Origin: PWPR01 sp046542315
GTDB taxonomy: Bacteria > Bacillota > UBA994 > PWPR01
Assembly (NCBI GenBank): GCA_046542315.1
Contig: JBKHBO010000040.1
Coordinates: forward strand, 1 to 16,834
Direction of reading: 5' to 3'
DNA: 16,834 nt
In this document: in pieces, positions 1-7,295 of the stretch
Position numbering within the stretch: the first letter of the stretch is position 1
Layout: every line of letters starts with the position of its first letter
Translations under genes and position numbers: made by a program
The notes under the pieces: generated by a model
Seen by the model: the letters and a program-made list of their open reading frames with translations, nothing else
The model's database searches: none
What the model was told of the DNA's origin: nothing

Positions 1-325
1 CTGATAACGCATCTGAAAAAGCTACGTCACCAGGGTTTACAGCATCAATAATGTGTAGCCCTGGGTTTATAGGGTCAGTCATTTCGTTTATATCATTTCC
101 TTCCCAGCCTAAACCATCTTCCCAAGAACCTATGTGCGAGTGTTCGTCTATTAACCCTGGTGTTACAATGTATTTTGAACAATCTATTGTTTTCAAATTA
201 TTATAATCACTAACATCTATATACTCATTTATTTCTTTGATTTTTCCATTTTCAATTAATAATGATGCCTTTTCTAAGTCTCCGTTAGTGATAGTTTTAA
301 TATATGCATTTTTTAATAATATCAA
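1..325 (-). CDS. Amidohydrolase, COG1228-type, third paralog (partial, 3' end outside window)
   Basis: N-terminal 108 codons of a metal-dependent amidohydrolase; the gene continues past the left edge. I translated it by hand from a TTG start at 325-323. An AAGGAGG SD (340-334) sits 8 nt upstream, and the N-terminus (MILLKNAYIK...) lines up with the MLLIKNGNIH and MLLIYNANIN starts of the two complete paralogs at 3925-6270. The metal-binding HxH lies at H62-S-H64 in the context PGLIDEHSHIGSWE, followed by WEGND and the DPINP and DAVNPGD blocks that the paralogs share as DPITP and NPMD. The start lies 15 nt after the stop of the M3-like peptidase, so it is probably the last visible gene of the trkA-patB-peptidase operon. 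Family members are cytosolic TIM-barrel hydrolases of cyclic amides, imides or dipeptides; the substrate cannot be told from this fragment. Confidence 0.88.
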   Translation of the reverse strand, partial: MILLKNAYIKTITNGDLEKASLLIENGKIKEINEYIDVSDYNNLKTIDCSKYIVTPGLIDEHSHIGSWEDGLGWEGNDINEMTDPINPGLHIIDAVNPGDVAFSDALS

Positions 326-340
326 AATGATATCCTCCTT

Positions 341-1861
341 TTAATATGTTACAGAAAGGTCAGCTATAATAGCTTTAGAGTTTAATGGCTCTCCAGTTCC
401 TTCTTTAATTTTTTCTAACCAAGGAATTAAAGCACCTTGAGATATGTAGTTATCAATAACATAATCATATGCTTTTTTATCAGACACTAAACTACCTATG
501 TTTTTCTCAAGATGATGGTGTATTTGACTTGCTACAAAATCTGCAAGTACATAGTTTTGCCAATACACAGGGTAACTAACATACCATCCATTAGAAGCCC
601 ATCTTGGTGTTTCATCATATGAACACTTTAAAATATCAGACTCTACTTCTGCCATTAATTTATCCATATTTTGATCTAGATCAGAATATGCTTGATATTC
701 AAAGAGACAATAGGCAGTACGTTGCCTAATATAATGATATTTAGGCCCAATTGCACTCTTAAGCGTATTCAGCGCAACTTTCTCATCTAGTCCGTAAAAG
801 TCTGTTAACCACTTAAAATCGTTAGTTATATAGCCAAAAATTTCAGCAATTCCTTCTGTAAAAATTGAAGATTCGCGTCTAAGAATGTAACTATCTACTT
901 CTTTTAAAGCAGAGTGGAGGGCGTGACCTAGTTCATGAAAATGGGTTCTATAATATGTATAGCCATCATCAGGATTGCAAAGTATTTTTATTGTTTCTCT
1001 GTCCAAACTCATTGTAAGTCCATTGTAAGGTATATCATAAAAAACTGGTTCAATACCATAATCCTCAAGTTTGAAATCCATATGATTAGCCCATTGGCTT
1101 AAAGATTCATTTAATTTAGTTTTAGGGAAATATGATTTATCTACTCCACCAAGCTGTTCTAATATGTATTGAATATCCCATGGTTCAATTTTTTCAATAC
1201 CAAGCTTTTTTGCTCCATTAGTCAATAACTCTTCATAAAATTGGTCAGTTGATTTAGTCAGTGTTGTTAAAAGATTAATAACTTCTGACTTTCTCATTTG
1301 ATTGTTAATTTCAAGCTTCAAATCAACATAACTATCAAAACCCATTTTCCTAGCAACATTATTTCTTAATCTAAATAATCTTAGCATATCTTTCTTAACT
1401 AAATTGTTTAATTCAGTATGAGATTCCCAAGCTTTCCTACGGTTATTTTTATTCTTATCAGCTCTAGTTATTGCTCTTATTTCACCTAAAGAATATTCTT
1501 TATCATCTATTTTATATTTATGACTCATAACTTTATAAGCAACTTCTTGTTGTAACTCAATTATTTTAGGGTTTGAATCCACTTTAGAAAGTGTGATTTT
1601 TTCATCCCAAACCTCAACTCTTCGAGAAAGGAGAGGATCATCAATTTTTCCTTTCCATTTTTTAATAGTAGAATGAAGGGTTTGATCAAGTAAAATTTTA
1701 GAGTTTTCCTTTTGTAACTCTGAAATCTCTGGTTTTTGCTCTTTGTCTATATATCTTTGATACGATAGTTTTGAGATTTTATTTGAGTTTTCTTCTAGTT
1801 TAGATTCTATTTCATCTAAGTAGAGCTTTAAATCATTTTCCTTTGTTATTTTATCAGCCAT
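341..1861 (-). CDS. Zinc metallopeptidase of the M3/M2 (gluzincin) type, oligopeptidase-like
   Basis: Predicted cytosolic zinc endopeptidase or oligopeptidase of 506 residues. The zinc site is clear: HFHELGHALH gives ligands H309 and H313 with catalytic E310, and the third ligand is probably E336 in FTEGIAE, 23 residues later (E340 is also possible). The preceding YTYYRTH and the tyrosine-rich SYPVYWQNYVLADF near 429-442 resemble the substrate-binding helices of M3 and M2 peptidases. Residues 1-100 are charged and helical, as in the M3 N-terminal lobe. There is no signal peptide or membrane segment. At 506 residues it is shorter than typical PepF/oligoendopeptidase F (about 600). The ATG directly abuts the stop of the patB-like gene (no gap), with its GGAGGAG SD (1878-1872) inside that gene's end, so translational coupling is likely. 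M3 versus M2 assignment is uncertain; peptidase function is near certain. Confidence 0.9.
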   Translation of the reverse strand: MADKITKENDLKLYLDEIESKLEENSNKISKLSYQRYIDKEQKPEISELQKENSKILLDQTLHSTIKKWKGKIDDPLLSRRVEVWDEKITLSKVDSNPKIIELQQEVAYKVMSHKYKIDDKEYSLGEIRAITRADKNKNNRRKAWESHTELNNLVKKDMLRLFRLRNNVARKMGFDSYVDLKLEINNQMRKSEVINLLTTLTKSTDQFYEELLTNGAKKLGIEKIEPWDIQYILEQLGGVDKSYFPKTKLNESLSQWANHMDFKLEDYGIEPVFYDIPYNGLTMSLDRETIKILCNPDDGYTYYRTHFHELGHALHSALKEVDSYILRRESSIFTEGIAEIFGYITNDFKWLTDFYGLDEKVALNTLKSAIGPKYHYIRQRTAYCLFEYQAYSDLDQNMDKLMAEVESDILKCSYDETPRWASNGWYVSYPVYWQNYVLADFVASQIHHHLEKNIGSLVSDKKAYDYVIDNYISQGALIPWLEKIKEGTGEPLNSKAIIADLSVTY

Positions 1862-3070
1862 TTAATTTTTACTCCTCCACTCAGTTATGGCATTATTAAG
1901 TCTGTCTAAAGCCTTTTCTAATGTCTCTTTGGTGCACCCTATATTCAGTCTTTGATAACCTTCTCCGCCGGTACCAAACACATGCCCAAAATCAGTTGCA
2001 ACTTTAGCCTCTTCAACCATAAACTTAGCCAATTGTTCACTGTTCATTTCTAGTTTTCTCATATCAAGCCAAACTAGATATGTTCCTTCTGGTTCAATAA
2101 CTGTTATCTCTGGGATATTTTCATTAATATAATTTGTAAGAAAATCTAAGTTTTTTTCCAAATAGCTATTTAGTTCCTGAATATAATCATCACCATACTT
2201 ATAAGCAGCTTTTAAAGCTTCTAATGCCAAAATGTTAGGAGAATTATAACCAGCCATTTGCGTTAAAGCAAAGTCTTCTCTTAATTTCTGGTTAGGTATA
2301 ATTGTTACAGCTCCTTTTAGTCCTGCAATATTAAATGTTTTACTAGGAGCAATAATTGTAATACTATTGTCTTCAAATCTTTTATCTAAAGTAGCTATGA
2401 GTGTGTGTTCATTTTCATTTAATAATAAGTCGCAATGTATATCATCTGAAATAATTATTGCATCATTTTCGACACAAATATCACCATAGTTCTTTAGTTC
2501 TTCTTTTGTCCATACTCTACCAACAGGATTATGAGGGTTACATAGTATAGCTGCTTTGACTCTTGATGTTCTTGCTCCAAACCCTGTAGTTGATTTAAAT
2601 AAATTTTCCATATTGCCAAAATCCATATAATACTTATCATCCTTACGGATCAATGTATTATCTACTGGATGCATACCGTTAGCTTTTATTAAACGTTGAA
2701 AAGGGTAGTAAACTGGATTTTGAATCATTACTTCATCACCGATATTAACAAAACTTCTTACTGCAATGTGACAAGCTGAAACTACACCATTTGTAAAAAA
2801 AATCCATTCTTTTTTTATATCCCAATTATAATGTCTTTTTACCTTATCAATTATGACTTCATATAATTCATCATCAGGGGTAGTGTAACCAAAAATCGGA
2901 TGGTTTAATCTCTCTTGCATAGCTTCAACGACTTCATAAGGGACTCTAAAATCAGTATCAGCTACCCATAAAGGTAATAAGTCATTACCATGAAAATTTT
3001 CATCTGCATGATCCCATTTAGAACAATTTGTTCCATATCGGTTAATGTGTTCATCAAAGTTATATTTCAT
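1862..3070 (-). CDS. patB: PatB/MalY-type aminotransferase class I/II (probable cystathionine beta-lyase, C-S lyase)
   Basis: PLP-dependent fold-type I enzyme of 402 residues, the usual length for MalY/PatB. These enzymes act as C-S lyases on cystathionine, cysteine or S-conjugates, releasing a thiol or H2S, pyruvate and ammonia; some also transaminate. The PLP Schiff-base lysine is K244 in APSKTFN, D209 in the SDDIHCD motif should contact the pyridine nitrogen, NPHNPVG occupies 178-184, and R374 in GYQRLNIGC binds the substrate carboxylate. The N-terminal pattern with LPLWVADTDF (32-41) and the IFGYT motif (59-63) are typical of this subfamily rather than of aspartate aminotransferases. The SD AAAGGAGA lies 9 nt before the ATG. 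It follows the trkA-like gene by 62 nt and abuts the M3-like peptidase, which suits amino-acid breakdown. Exact substrate unknown. Confidence 0.9.
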   Translation of the reverse strand: MKYNFDEHINRYGTNCSKWDHADENFHGNDLLPLWVADTDFRVPYEVVEAMQERLNHPIFGYTTPDDELYEVIIDKVKRHYNWDIKKEWIFFTNGVVSACHIAVRSFVNIGDEVMIQNPVYYPFQRLIKANGMHPVDNTLIRKDDKYYMDFGNMENLFKSTTGFGARTSRVKAAILCNPHNPVGRVWTKEELKNYGDICVENDAIIISDDIHCDLLLNENEHTLIATLDKRFEDNSITIIAPSKTFNIAGLKGAVTIIPNQKLREDFALTQMAGYNSPNILALEALKAAYKYGDDYIQELNSYLEKNLDFLTNYINENIPEITVIEPEGTYLVWLDMRKLEMNSEQLAKFMVEEAKVATDFGHVFGTGGEGYQRLNIGCTKETLEKALDRLNNAITEWRSKN

Positions 3071-3113
3071 ATTTTAAATCTCCTTTATTGTATAAATTTT
3101 ATAAAAGTAAATA

Positions 3114-3126
3114 AAACACTGTGTTT
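3114..3126. repeat. 13-bp palindrome between the trkA-like gene and patB-like gene
   Basis: AAACACTGTGTTT is a perfect inverted repeat with 6-bp arms around a single central base, lying just after the trkA-like stop and about 45 nt before the patB-like ATG. The one-base spacer makes it unsuitable as an RNA hairpin or terminator, so it could be an operator half-site pair, or chance in AT-rich DNA. No matching regulator is encoded nearby. Confidence 0.3.
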
Positions 3127-3132
3127 AATTAG

Positions 3133-3828
3133 TTACAGAATTATATCCGTTGCTAAAATTGAAGCTAAGCTTTCAAGAGACTGTGTATCTCCGATAACAT
3201 ACAATAAATCACCTTGTCTAAATTTAAAATCTCCGCCAGGTGATATTGTTCTTTCACTATCTCTTTCAACTGCAACAATTGTAACGTTATATTGGTTCCT
3301 AAACTGCGAATCTTTAATTCTCACTCCCACTAAATCAGGTGGCACTAAAACTTCAATCATTGAGAAGTCTGGAGCTAATTCTAAAAAGTCAACTATTGTG
3401 GAAGAGTTTAAATTATAGGCTACACGAATTGCCATGTCTCTTTCAGGAAAAACAATACTGGTAGCACCTATCATGCTTAAAATTTCAGCATGAACGGCGT
3501 GTAAAGCGCGACTGATAATTCTTTTTACACCTAATTTCTGTAGTTTAAAAGTGGTAAGAATATTTGGTTCAAGGGAACCAATTGAAACAATAGTTGCATC
3601 AAAGCTTGTTAAATCAAGTCCCTGAAGAACTTGTTCGTCAGTGGAATCCGCAACAAACGAATGTGTTACATGTGGAGCTATTTGATTAATAATATTCTCA
3701 TCAACATCTATAGCAACTACTTCATGTCCTAGTTCAGTTAATCTTTTAGCGAGGGTAGAACCAAATCTACCTATACCAAAAATTGCAAACTGCTTCGTTT
3801 TATTTTTTTCTGATTTTCTTGGGCTCAT
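3133..3828 (-). CDS. ktrA: TrkA/KtrA-family RCK protein (regulatory subunit of a K+ transporter)
   Basis: Cytosolic regulatory subunit of Ktr/Trk-type potassium uptake, 231 residues. RCK_N spans roughly residues 9-125, with the nucleotide-binding GIGRFGS (GxGxxG) near 15-21, the acidic end of beta-2 in VVAIDVDE, and VADSTDE. RCK_C spans roughly 140-225 and ends in a DLLYVIGD-like strand; in Firmicutes KtrA this domain binds c-di-AMP. There is no membrane segment. I chose the ATG at 3828 because AGGTGAT (3840-3834) matches the SD consensus at good spacing; the upstream GTG at 3837 lies inside that SD. No membrane partner (KtrB/TrkH) is visible. It is the first gene of the run leading to patB, the M3-like peptidase and the partial amidohydrolase. 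Family call is secure; specific partner is unknown. Confidence 0.92.
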   Translation of the reverse strand: MSPRKSEKNKTKQFAIFGIGRFGSTLAKRLTELGHEVVAIDVDENIINQIAPHVTHSFVADSTDEQVLQGLDLTSFDATIVSIGSLEPNILTTFKLQKLGVKRIISRALHAVHAEILSMIGATSIVFPERDMAIRVAYNLNSSTIVDFLELAPDFSMIEVLVPPDLVGVRIKDSQFRNQYNVTIVAVERDSERTISPGGDFKFRQGDLLYVIGDTQSLESLASILATDIIL

Positions 3829-3854
3829 TAATATCACCTATCCTTATAAATTCA

Positions 3855-3883
3855 ATAATACCAAAAAAGTATTATCTAAAACA
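3855..3883 (-). promoter_or_regulatory. Possible trkA-operon promoter overlapping an inverted repeat
   Basis: On the minus strand TATTAT (3860-3855) could be a -10, with a weak TGTTTT (3883-3878) 17 nt upstream as -35. The same stretch contains an inverted repeat, ATAATAC-N7-GTATTAT (3855-3875), so the -10 lies within one arm. It sits between the terminator of the upstream amidohydrolase operon and the trkA-like start, where a promoter is expected. The -35 is poor. Confidence 0.3.
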
Positions 3884-3895
3884 GATAAAAATATG

Positions 3896-3918
3896 AAAAA
3901 GCCGGAAGTAATCCGGCT
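3896..3918 (-). terminator. Rho-independent terminator of the tandem amidohydrolase operon
   Basis: On the minus strand AGCCGG-(7-nt loop)-CCGGCT is followed directly by TTTT and then more T-rich sequence. The hairpin begins 6 nt after the TAA of the amidohydrolase gene at 3925. It separates that operon from the trkA-like operon downstream. Confidence 0.85.
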
Positions 3919-3924
3919 AATCAA

Positions 3925-5094
3925 TTATTTTTCTACTACTAGTTCTCCAGAAACAATAACATGACTAACTTTTGCATCGACTTCAAAAGGATGTTTATTA
4001 ATTATTACTAAGTCAGCACATTTATTTTTTTCAATACTTCCATACAAATCATCTATTTCTAAAATCCTTGCAGGATTTATAGTGATAGCTTTTAATGCTT
4101 CATCTCTATCCATTCCTTCTTTACATGCTAATCCTGCCATTAGAGGAAGTTTATCAAGAGGAACAACAGGGGAGTCAGTAGTTATTGCTACATTGACTCC
4201 AGCTTCACTTAATACTTTAGGTGTCTCAAAAGATTTCTCTTTCAGTTCAAATTTTGATCTATGACCAAAGCTAGGTCCAACAATACATGGATAATTTTCT
4301 TCAAACAATTCATTAGCTATTAAATGACCTTCTGTAGTGTGGTCAATTGTCATTTTGAGATTAAATTCTTTGGCGATTCTTATAGCAGTAAATATGTCAT
4401 CAGCTCTATGGGCATGTGCTTTTATTGGAATCTCTCTTTTTATAACAGGAATTAAAGCTTCTAGCTTTGCATCATAATTAGGTAATTTAGAAATATCGTC
4501 ACCAGCTGCTTCTTTTTTTGCTAGATATTGCTGTGTTTTTGATAACGTTTCTCTAAATAATGCTGCTATAGCCATTCTAGTAGTTGGCATTTTATTTTTT
4601 CCATTATATACTCTTTTTGGGTTTTCTCCAAAAGCACATTTCATAGCAGATGGTTCACGGACAATCATATCATCGATTCTTTTACCACCTGCAGTCTTAA
4701 TGATAGCAAATGTACCGCCTATGATATTTGCGCTTCCTGGACCAGTATTCACAGTAGTGACACCAGCTTCTAAAGCTTCCTTAAAAGTGATATCCATTGG
4801 GTTAATGCCATCTAAACCGCGCATGTTTGGGGTTATAGGGTCTGTTGTTTCGTTATGGTCACTACCTTCAAATCTAATAGCAGATTCACTTAAGCCGAGA
4901 TGGCAATGCGCTTCAATAAATCCAGGAAAAACTAATTTATTAGTTGCATCAATTTTTTTACAATCAAAATCATCTATATTTATATCATCCATTAATCCAA
5001 CATCTTCTATTTTATCATTTTCAACTAAAATATATCCATCTTCAATTACACCATTTGTAACAGTATTTATATTTGCATTATAAATTAATAACAT
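3925..5094 (-). CDS. Amidohydrolase, COG1228-type (imidazolonepropionase-like), paralog 2
   Basis: Metal-dependent TIM-barrel amidohydrolase of 389 residues, cytosolic, with no signal peptide. Visible metal and catalytic positions: H63-C-H65 in GFIEAHCHLG, H227/H229 in KAHAHRADD, H252 and H257 in DHTTEGH, and D307 in ITTDSPV. The N- and C-terminal segments (1-55 and about 340-389, the latter with ADLVIINKHPF) form the composite beta-sandwich usual for the superfamily. It shares long identical blocks with the neighbour at 5107-6270 (KAHAHRADDIF, VGPSFGHRSKFELK, MKCAFGENPK, KMPTTRMAI), so the pair arose by duplication. It starts 12 nt after the upstream gene and its AGGAGG SD overlaps that gene's TAG stop. 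Substrate unknown; relatives include imidazolonepropionase and dipeptidases, but neither His-pathway genes nor a specific dipeptidase signature is present. Confidence 0.92.
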   Translation of the reverse strand: MLLIYNANINTVTNGVIEDGYILVENDKIEDVGLMDDINIDDFDCKKIDATNKLVFPGFIEAHCHLGLSESAIRFEGSDHNETTDPITPNMRGLDGINPMDITFKEALEAGVTTVNTGPGSANIIGGTFAIIKTAGGKRIDDMIVREPSAMKCAFGENPKRVYNGKNKMPTTRMAIAALFRETLSKTQQYLAKKEAAGDDISKLPNYDAKLEALIPVIKREIPIKAHAHRADDIFTAIRIAKEFNLKMTIDHTTEGHLIANELFEENYPCIVGPSFGHRSKFELKEKSFETPKVLSEAGVNVAITTDSPVVPLDKLPLMAGLACKEGMDRDEALKAITINPARILEIDDLYGSIEKNKCADLVIINKHPFEVDAKVSHVIVSGELVVEK

Positions 5095-5106
5095 TTTTTA
5101 TTCCTC

Positions 5107-6270
5107 CTAATTTCTTTTGTACTCAATTTTACCATCAATAATAGTCAATTCAACTTCAGTCTCAATAGAAAAAGGATGTCCATCCCAGATAACTATATCA
5201 GCGTCTTTTCCAACTTCTATGCTGCCAACCTTATCGCTAATTCCAATTATCTCAGCTGGATTAATTGTTACAGCTTTAAAAGCTTCCTTTTCATCCATGC
5301 CATGTTTGACAGCTAATCCAGCCATCATAGGTAAGCTATGTAGAGGAGTTACTTGTGCATCAGTAATAACAGCTACTTTTACTCCAGCCTTACTTAAAAC
5401 GCCTGGTGTTTTAAAAGTTAAATTCTTAAGTTCAAACTTTGATCTGTGACCAAAACTTGGTCCAACGTTACAGGTTACATTTGCTTCCTTCAATTCATCT
5501 GCAATGAGATGACCTTCAGTAACATGTTCTAAAGTTATATTTAAATCAAATTCTTTAGCAATTCTTAAAGCAGAAAAAATATCATCAGCTCTATGTGCAT
5601 GAGCTTTAAGTGGAATCTCTTTTTTCAAAACTGGTATTAATGCGTGTAATTTAGCATCAAATGTTGGTTCATCAGCTTTATTCCCATTAGCTTGTTCATA
5701 TTTTTCCATATATACTTTGGCTTTGGATAAGACTTCTCTAAACATTGCAGAGATAGCCATTCTAGTAGTTGGCATTTTATTTTGATTATTATAACAATTT
5801 TTAGGATTTTCACCAAAAGCACATTTCATTGCTATAGGATCTTTAATAACAAGTTCTTCAACTCTTTTAGCTTTAGCCGTTTTTATTGCTATAAAAGTAC
5901 CTCCTAAGATATTAGCACTTCCTGGTCCAGTTGCAGTTGAAGTAATACCAGCATTTCTAGCTTCTTCGAAAGTAATGTCCATAGGGTTGATTGCATCTAT
6001 AGCCCTCATGTGTGGTGTAATAGGGTCTTTAGCTTCATTTCCATCAGCACCTTCAAAACCAATAGCACTTTCCCAAAGACCTAGATGAGAGTGAGCATCA
6101 ATAAACCCTGGAGTAACTATTTTTCCTTGTGCATCTATAACTTCCATATCATTTGTTGGTTCAATGTTTTCACCAACTTGTTTAATTTTCTTACCATCAA
6201 TTAAAATTGAGCCATTTTCAATGACTTCTCCTGTGATTGTGTGAATATTACCATTTTTTATTAAAAGCAT
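5107..6270 (-). CDS. Amidohydrolase, COG1228-type (imidazolonepropionase-like), paralog 1
   Basis: First gene of the two-gene amidohydrolase operon, 387 residues, cytosolic. Metal and catalytic positions: H60-S-H62 in GFIDAHSHLG, H224/H226 in KAHAHRADD, H249 and H254 in EHVTEGH, and D304 in VITDAQV. The conserved GPGSANILGGTF block (115-126) and GENPK are shared with paralog 2. The two differ around the last catalytic Asp (TDAQVTPLHS here, TDSPVVPLDK in paralog 2) and in the HxH middle residue (Ser here, Cys there), which hints at different substrates. SD AAGGAGGA precedes the ATG. The TAG stop is embedded in the SD of the next gene (TAGGAGG), a layout that favours coupled translation. Biochemical substrate cannot be assigned from sequence alone. 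Confidence 0.92.
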   Translation of the reverse strand: MLLIKNGNIHTITGEVIENGSILIDGKKIKQVGENIEPTNDMEVIDAQGKIVTPGFIDAHSHLGLWESAIGFEGADGNEAKDPITPHMRAIDAINPMDITFEEARNAGITSTATGPGSANILGGTFIAIKTAKAKRVEELVIKDPIAMKCAFGENPKNCYNNQNKMPTTRMAISAMFREVLSKAKVYMEKYEQANGNKADEPTFDAKLHALIPVLKKEIPLKAHAHRADDIFSALRIAKEFDLNITLEHVTEGHLIADELKEANVTCNVGPSFGHRSKFELKNLTFKTPGVLSKAGVKVAVITDAQVTPLHSLPMMAGLAVKHGMDEKEAFKAVTINPAEIIGISDKVGSIEVGKDADIVIWDGHPFSIETEVELTIIDGKIEYKRN

Positions 6271-6300
6271 TTAATGTCCTCCTTTTTATTATTAACCTTT

Positions 6301-6329
6301 ATTATATTCAATTTAGAATCAAAAAATCC
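6301..6329 (-). promoter_or_regulatory. Possible promoter of the amidohydrolase pair
   Basis: A perfect TATAAT on the minus strand (6306-6301) lies about 30 nt before the ATG at 6270, leaving room for a short leader and the SD. The hexamer 17 nt upstream (GGATTT, 6329-6324) is a weak -35. The position in a divergent intergenic region supports it. Confidence 0.35.
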
Positions 6330-6368
6330 TGCAAAAAATAATCATTAAATGAAATTAGCATATAAATG

Positions 6369-6377
6369 TGATATTAT
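6369..6377 (+). promoter_or_regulatory. Possible extended -10 promoter of the PHP phosphoesterase gene
   Basis: TGATATTAT fits an extended -10 (TGnTATAAT) with one mismatch and lies 34 nt before the ATG at 6412. No good -35 is visible 17 nt upstream, which extended -10 promoters tolerate. The rest of the 6271-6411 gap is AT-rich with no other structure that I can support. Confidence 0.35.
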
Positions 6378-6411
6378 TATTTAAAAGTGAAACTTTAAGG
6401 GGAGAGAAGTT

Positions 6412-7260
6412 ATGGGTGCTGACTTACATATACATTCTACAGAATCAGATGGAGAATTAACACCAACAATAATAGTTCGGGAAGCTGAAAGGATAGGACT
6501 AGAGGCCATTTCTATAACAGACCATGACTGTGTAGATGGTGTTACTGAGGCACTTTTAGCAGCTAAGAATAAAGATGTAACTGTTATCCCCGGAATTGAG
6601 TTTTCTACTATTTATAAGAAACAGGAAATTCATATATTAGGCTATTATATTGATATATCAAATAGAAATTTAAGAGAAGAGACATCTTTTATTGTAGAAG
6701 AAAGAAAAACAAGAGCAAAAAAAATAATTGGTAAACTTAAAAGATTAGGGATTCACCTATCTTATGATAGAGTACAAGAACTTGCAGGAGGTAAAATTAT
6801 AGGACGACCTCATATAGCTTTAGCAATGATTGAGAGAGGTTATATAAATTCTGTTCAACAAGCATTTACTCCTGATTATTTTGATAATAATGGTAAAGCT
6901 TTTGTCTCAAGATATAAAATGTCTCCTAAAAGAGCTATACAATTAATTAATGAAGCAAAAGGGGTAGCTGTAGTGGCTCATCCTGGGTTATGTTATGGCG
7001 GATATGGTTTAAAAGAGAGTGATATAAAAGATTTAGTTGCTGATGGATTAGAAGGAATTGAAGTTTATCATAGTGCTCATAGCAATGAACAAAAGATTAG
7101 TTATCTGCAGATTGCAAGTAAATATAATCTTTTAATTACTGGTGGGTCTGATTTTCACGGGAAATCTCATAAAGAGGGTGCTCATATTGGGTCTATCAAA
7201 TTAGATGATAAATATGTGAAAGTGTTGAAAGAGTATGTTATTAACAAGTCTTTTAACTAG
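6412..7260 (+). CDS. PHP-domain metal-dependent phosphoesterase (TrpH/RNase AM-like)
   Basis: Predicted cytosolic phosphoesterase of 282 residues. It carries the full PHP metal set: H6 and H8 in DLHIHSTESDG (with D13), D37/H38 in ITDHDCVDG, E63 in PGIEFST, H74 in IHILGY, H134 in GRPHIA, H190 in AVVAHPGL, H220 in IEVYHSAHS, and D247/H249 in GGSDFHG. This order and length match the TrpH/YciV group, whose studied members hydrolyse 3',5'-nucleoside bisphosphates or act as 5'-3' exoribonucleases on short RNA; whether that applies here is inference. The ATG follows AAGGGGAG (6397-6404) by 7 nt. It is followed 35 nt later by the Eis-like acetyltransferase on the same strand with no terminator between, so the two are probably co-transcribed. 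Histidinol-phosphatase is an alternative PHP role but lacks his-operon context. Confidence 0.9.
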   Translation: MGADLHIHSTESDGELTPTIIVREAERIGLEAISITDHDCVDGVTEALLAAKNKDVTVIPGIEFSTIYKKQEIHILGYYIDISNRNLREETSFIVEERKTRAKKIIGKLKRLGIHLSYDRVQELAGGKIIGRPHIALAMIERGYINSVQQAFTPDYFDNNGKAFVSRYKMSPKRAIQLINEAKGVAVVAHPGLCYGGYGLKESDIKDLVADGLEGIEVYHSAHSNEQKISYLQIASKYNLLITGGSDFHGKSHKEGAHIGSIKLDDKYVKVLKEYVINKSFN

Positions 7261-7295
7261 ACAACAAAAAATGATTAAACAGAAAGGACTAAATT

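Noticed and set aside
3829..3837. GTG at 3837 as start of the trkA-like gene
   Set aside because: The GTG lies within the AGGTGAT that serves as SD for the ATG at 3828.
2990..5449. Open frames on the plus strand opposite patB, trkA and the amidohydrolases
   Set aside because: They mirror well-supported genes, lack an SD, and read as low-complexity or shadow sequence.
6271..6411. Possible riboswitch or small RNA in the longest gap
   Set aside because: The 141 bp are AT-rich with promoter-like elements for both flanking genes, but no stable hairpin or conserved aptamer core was seen.
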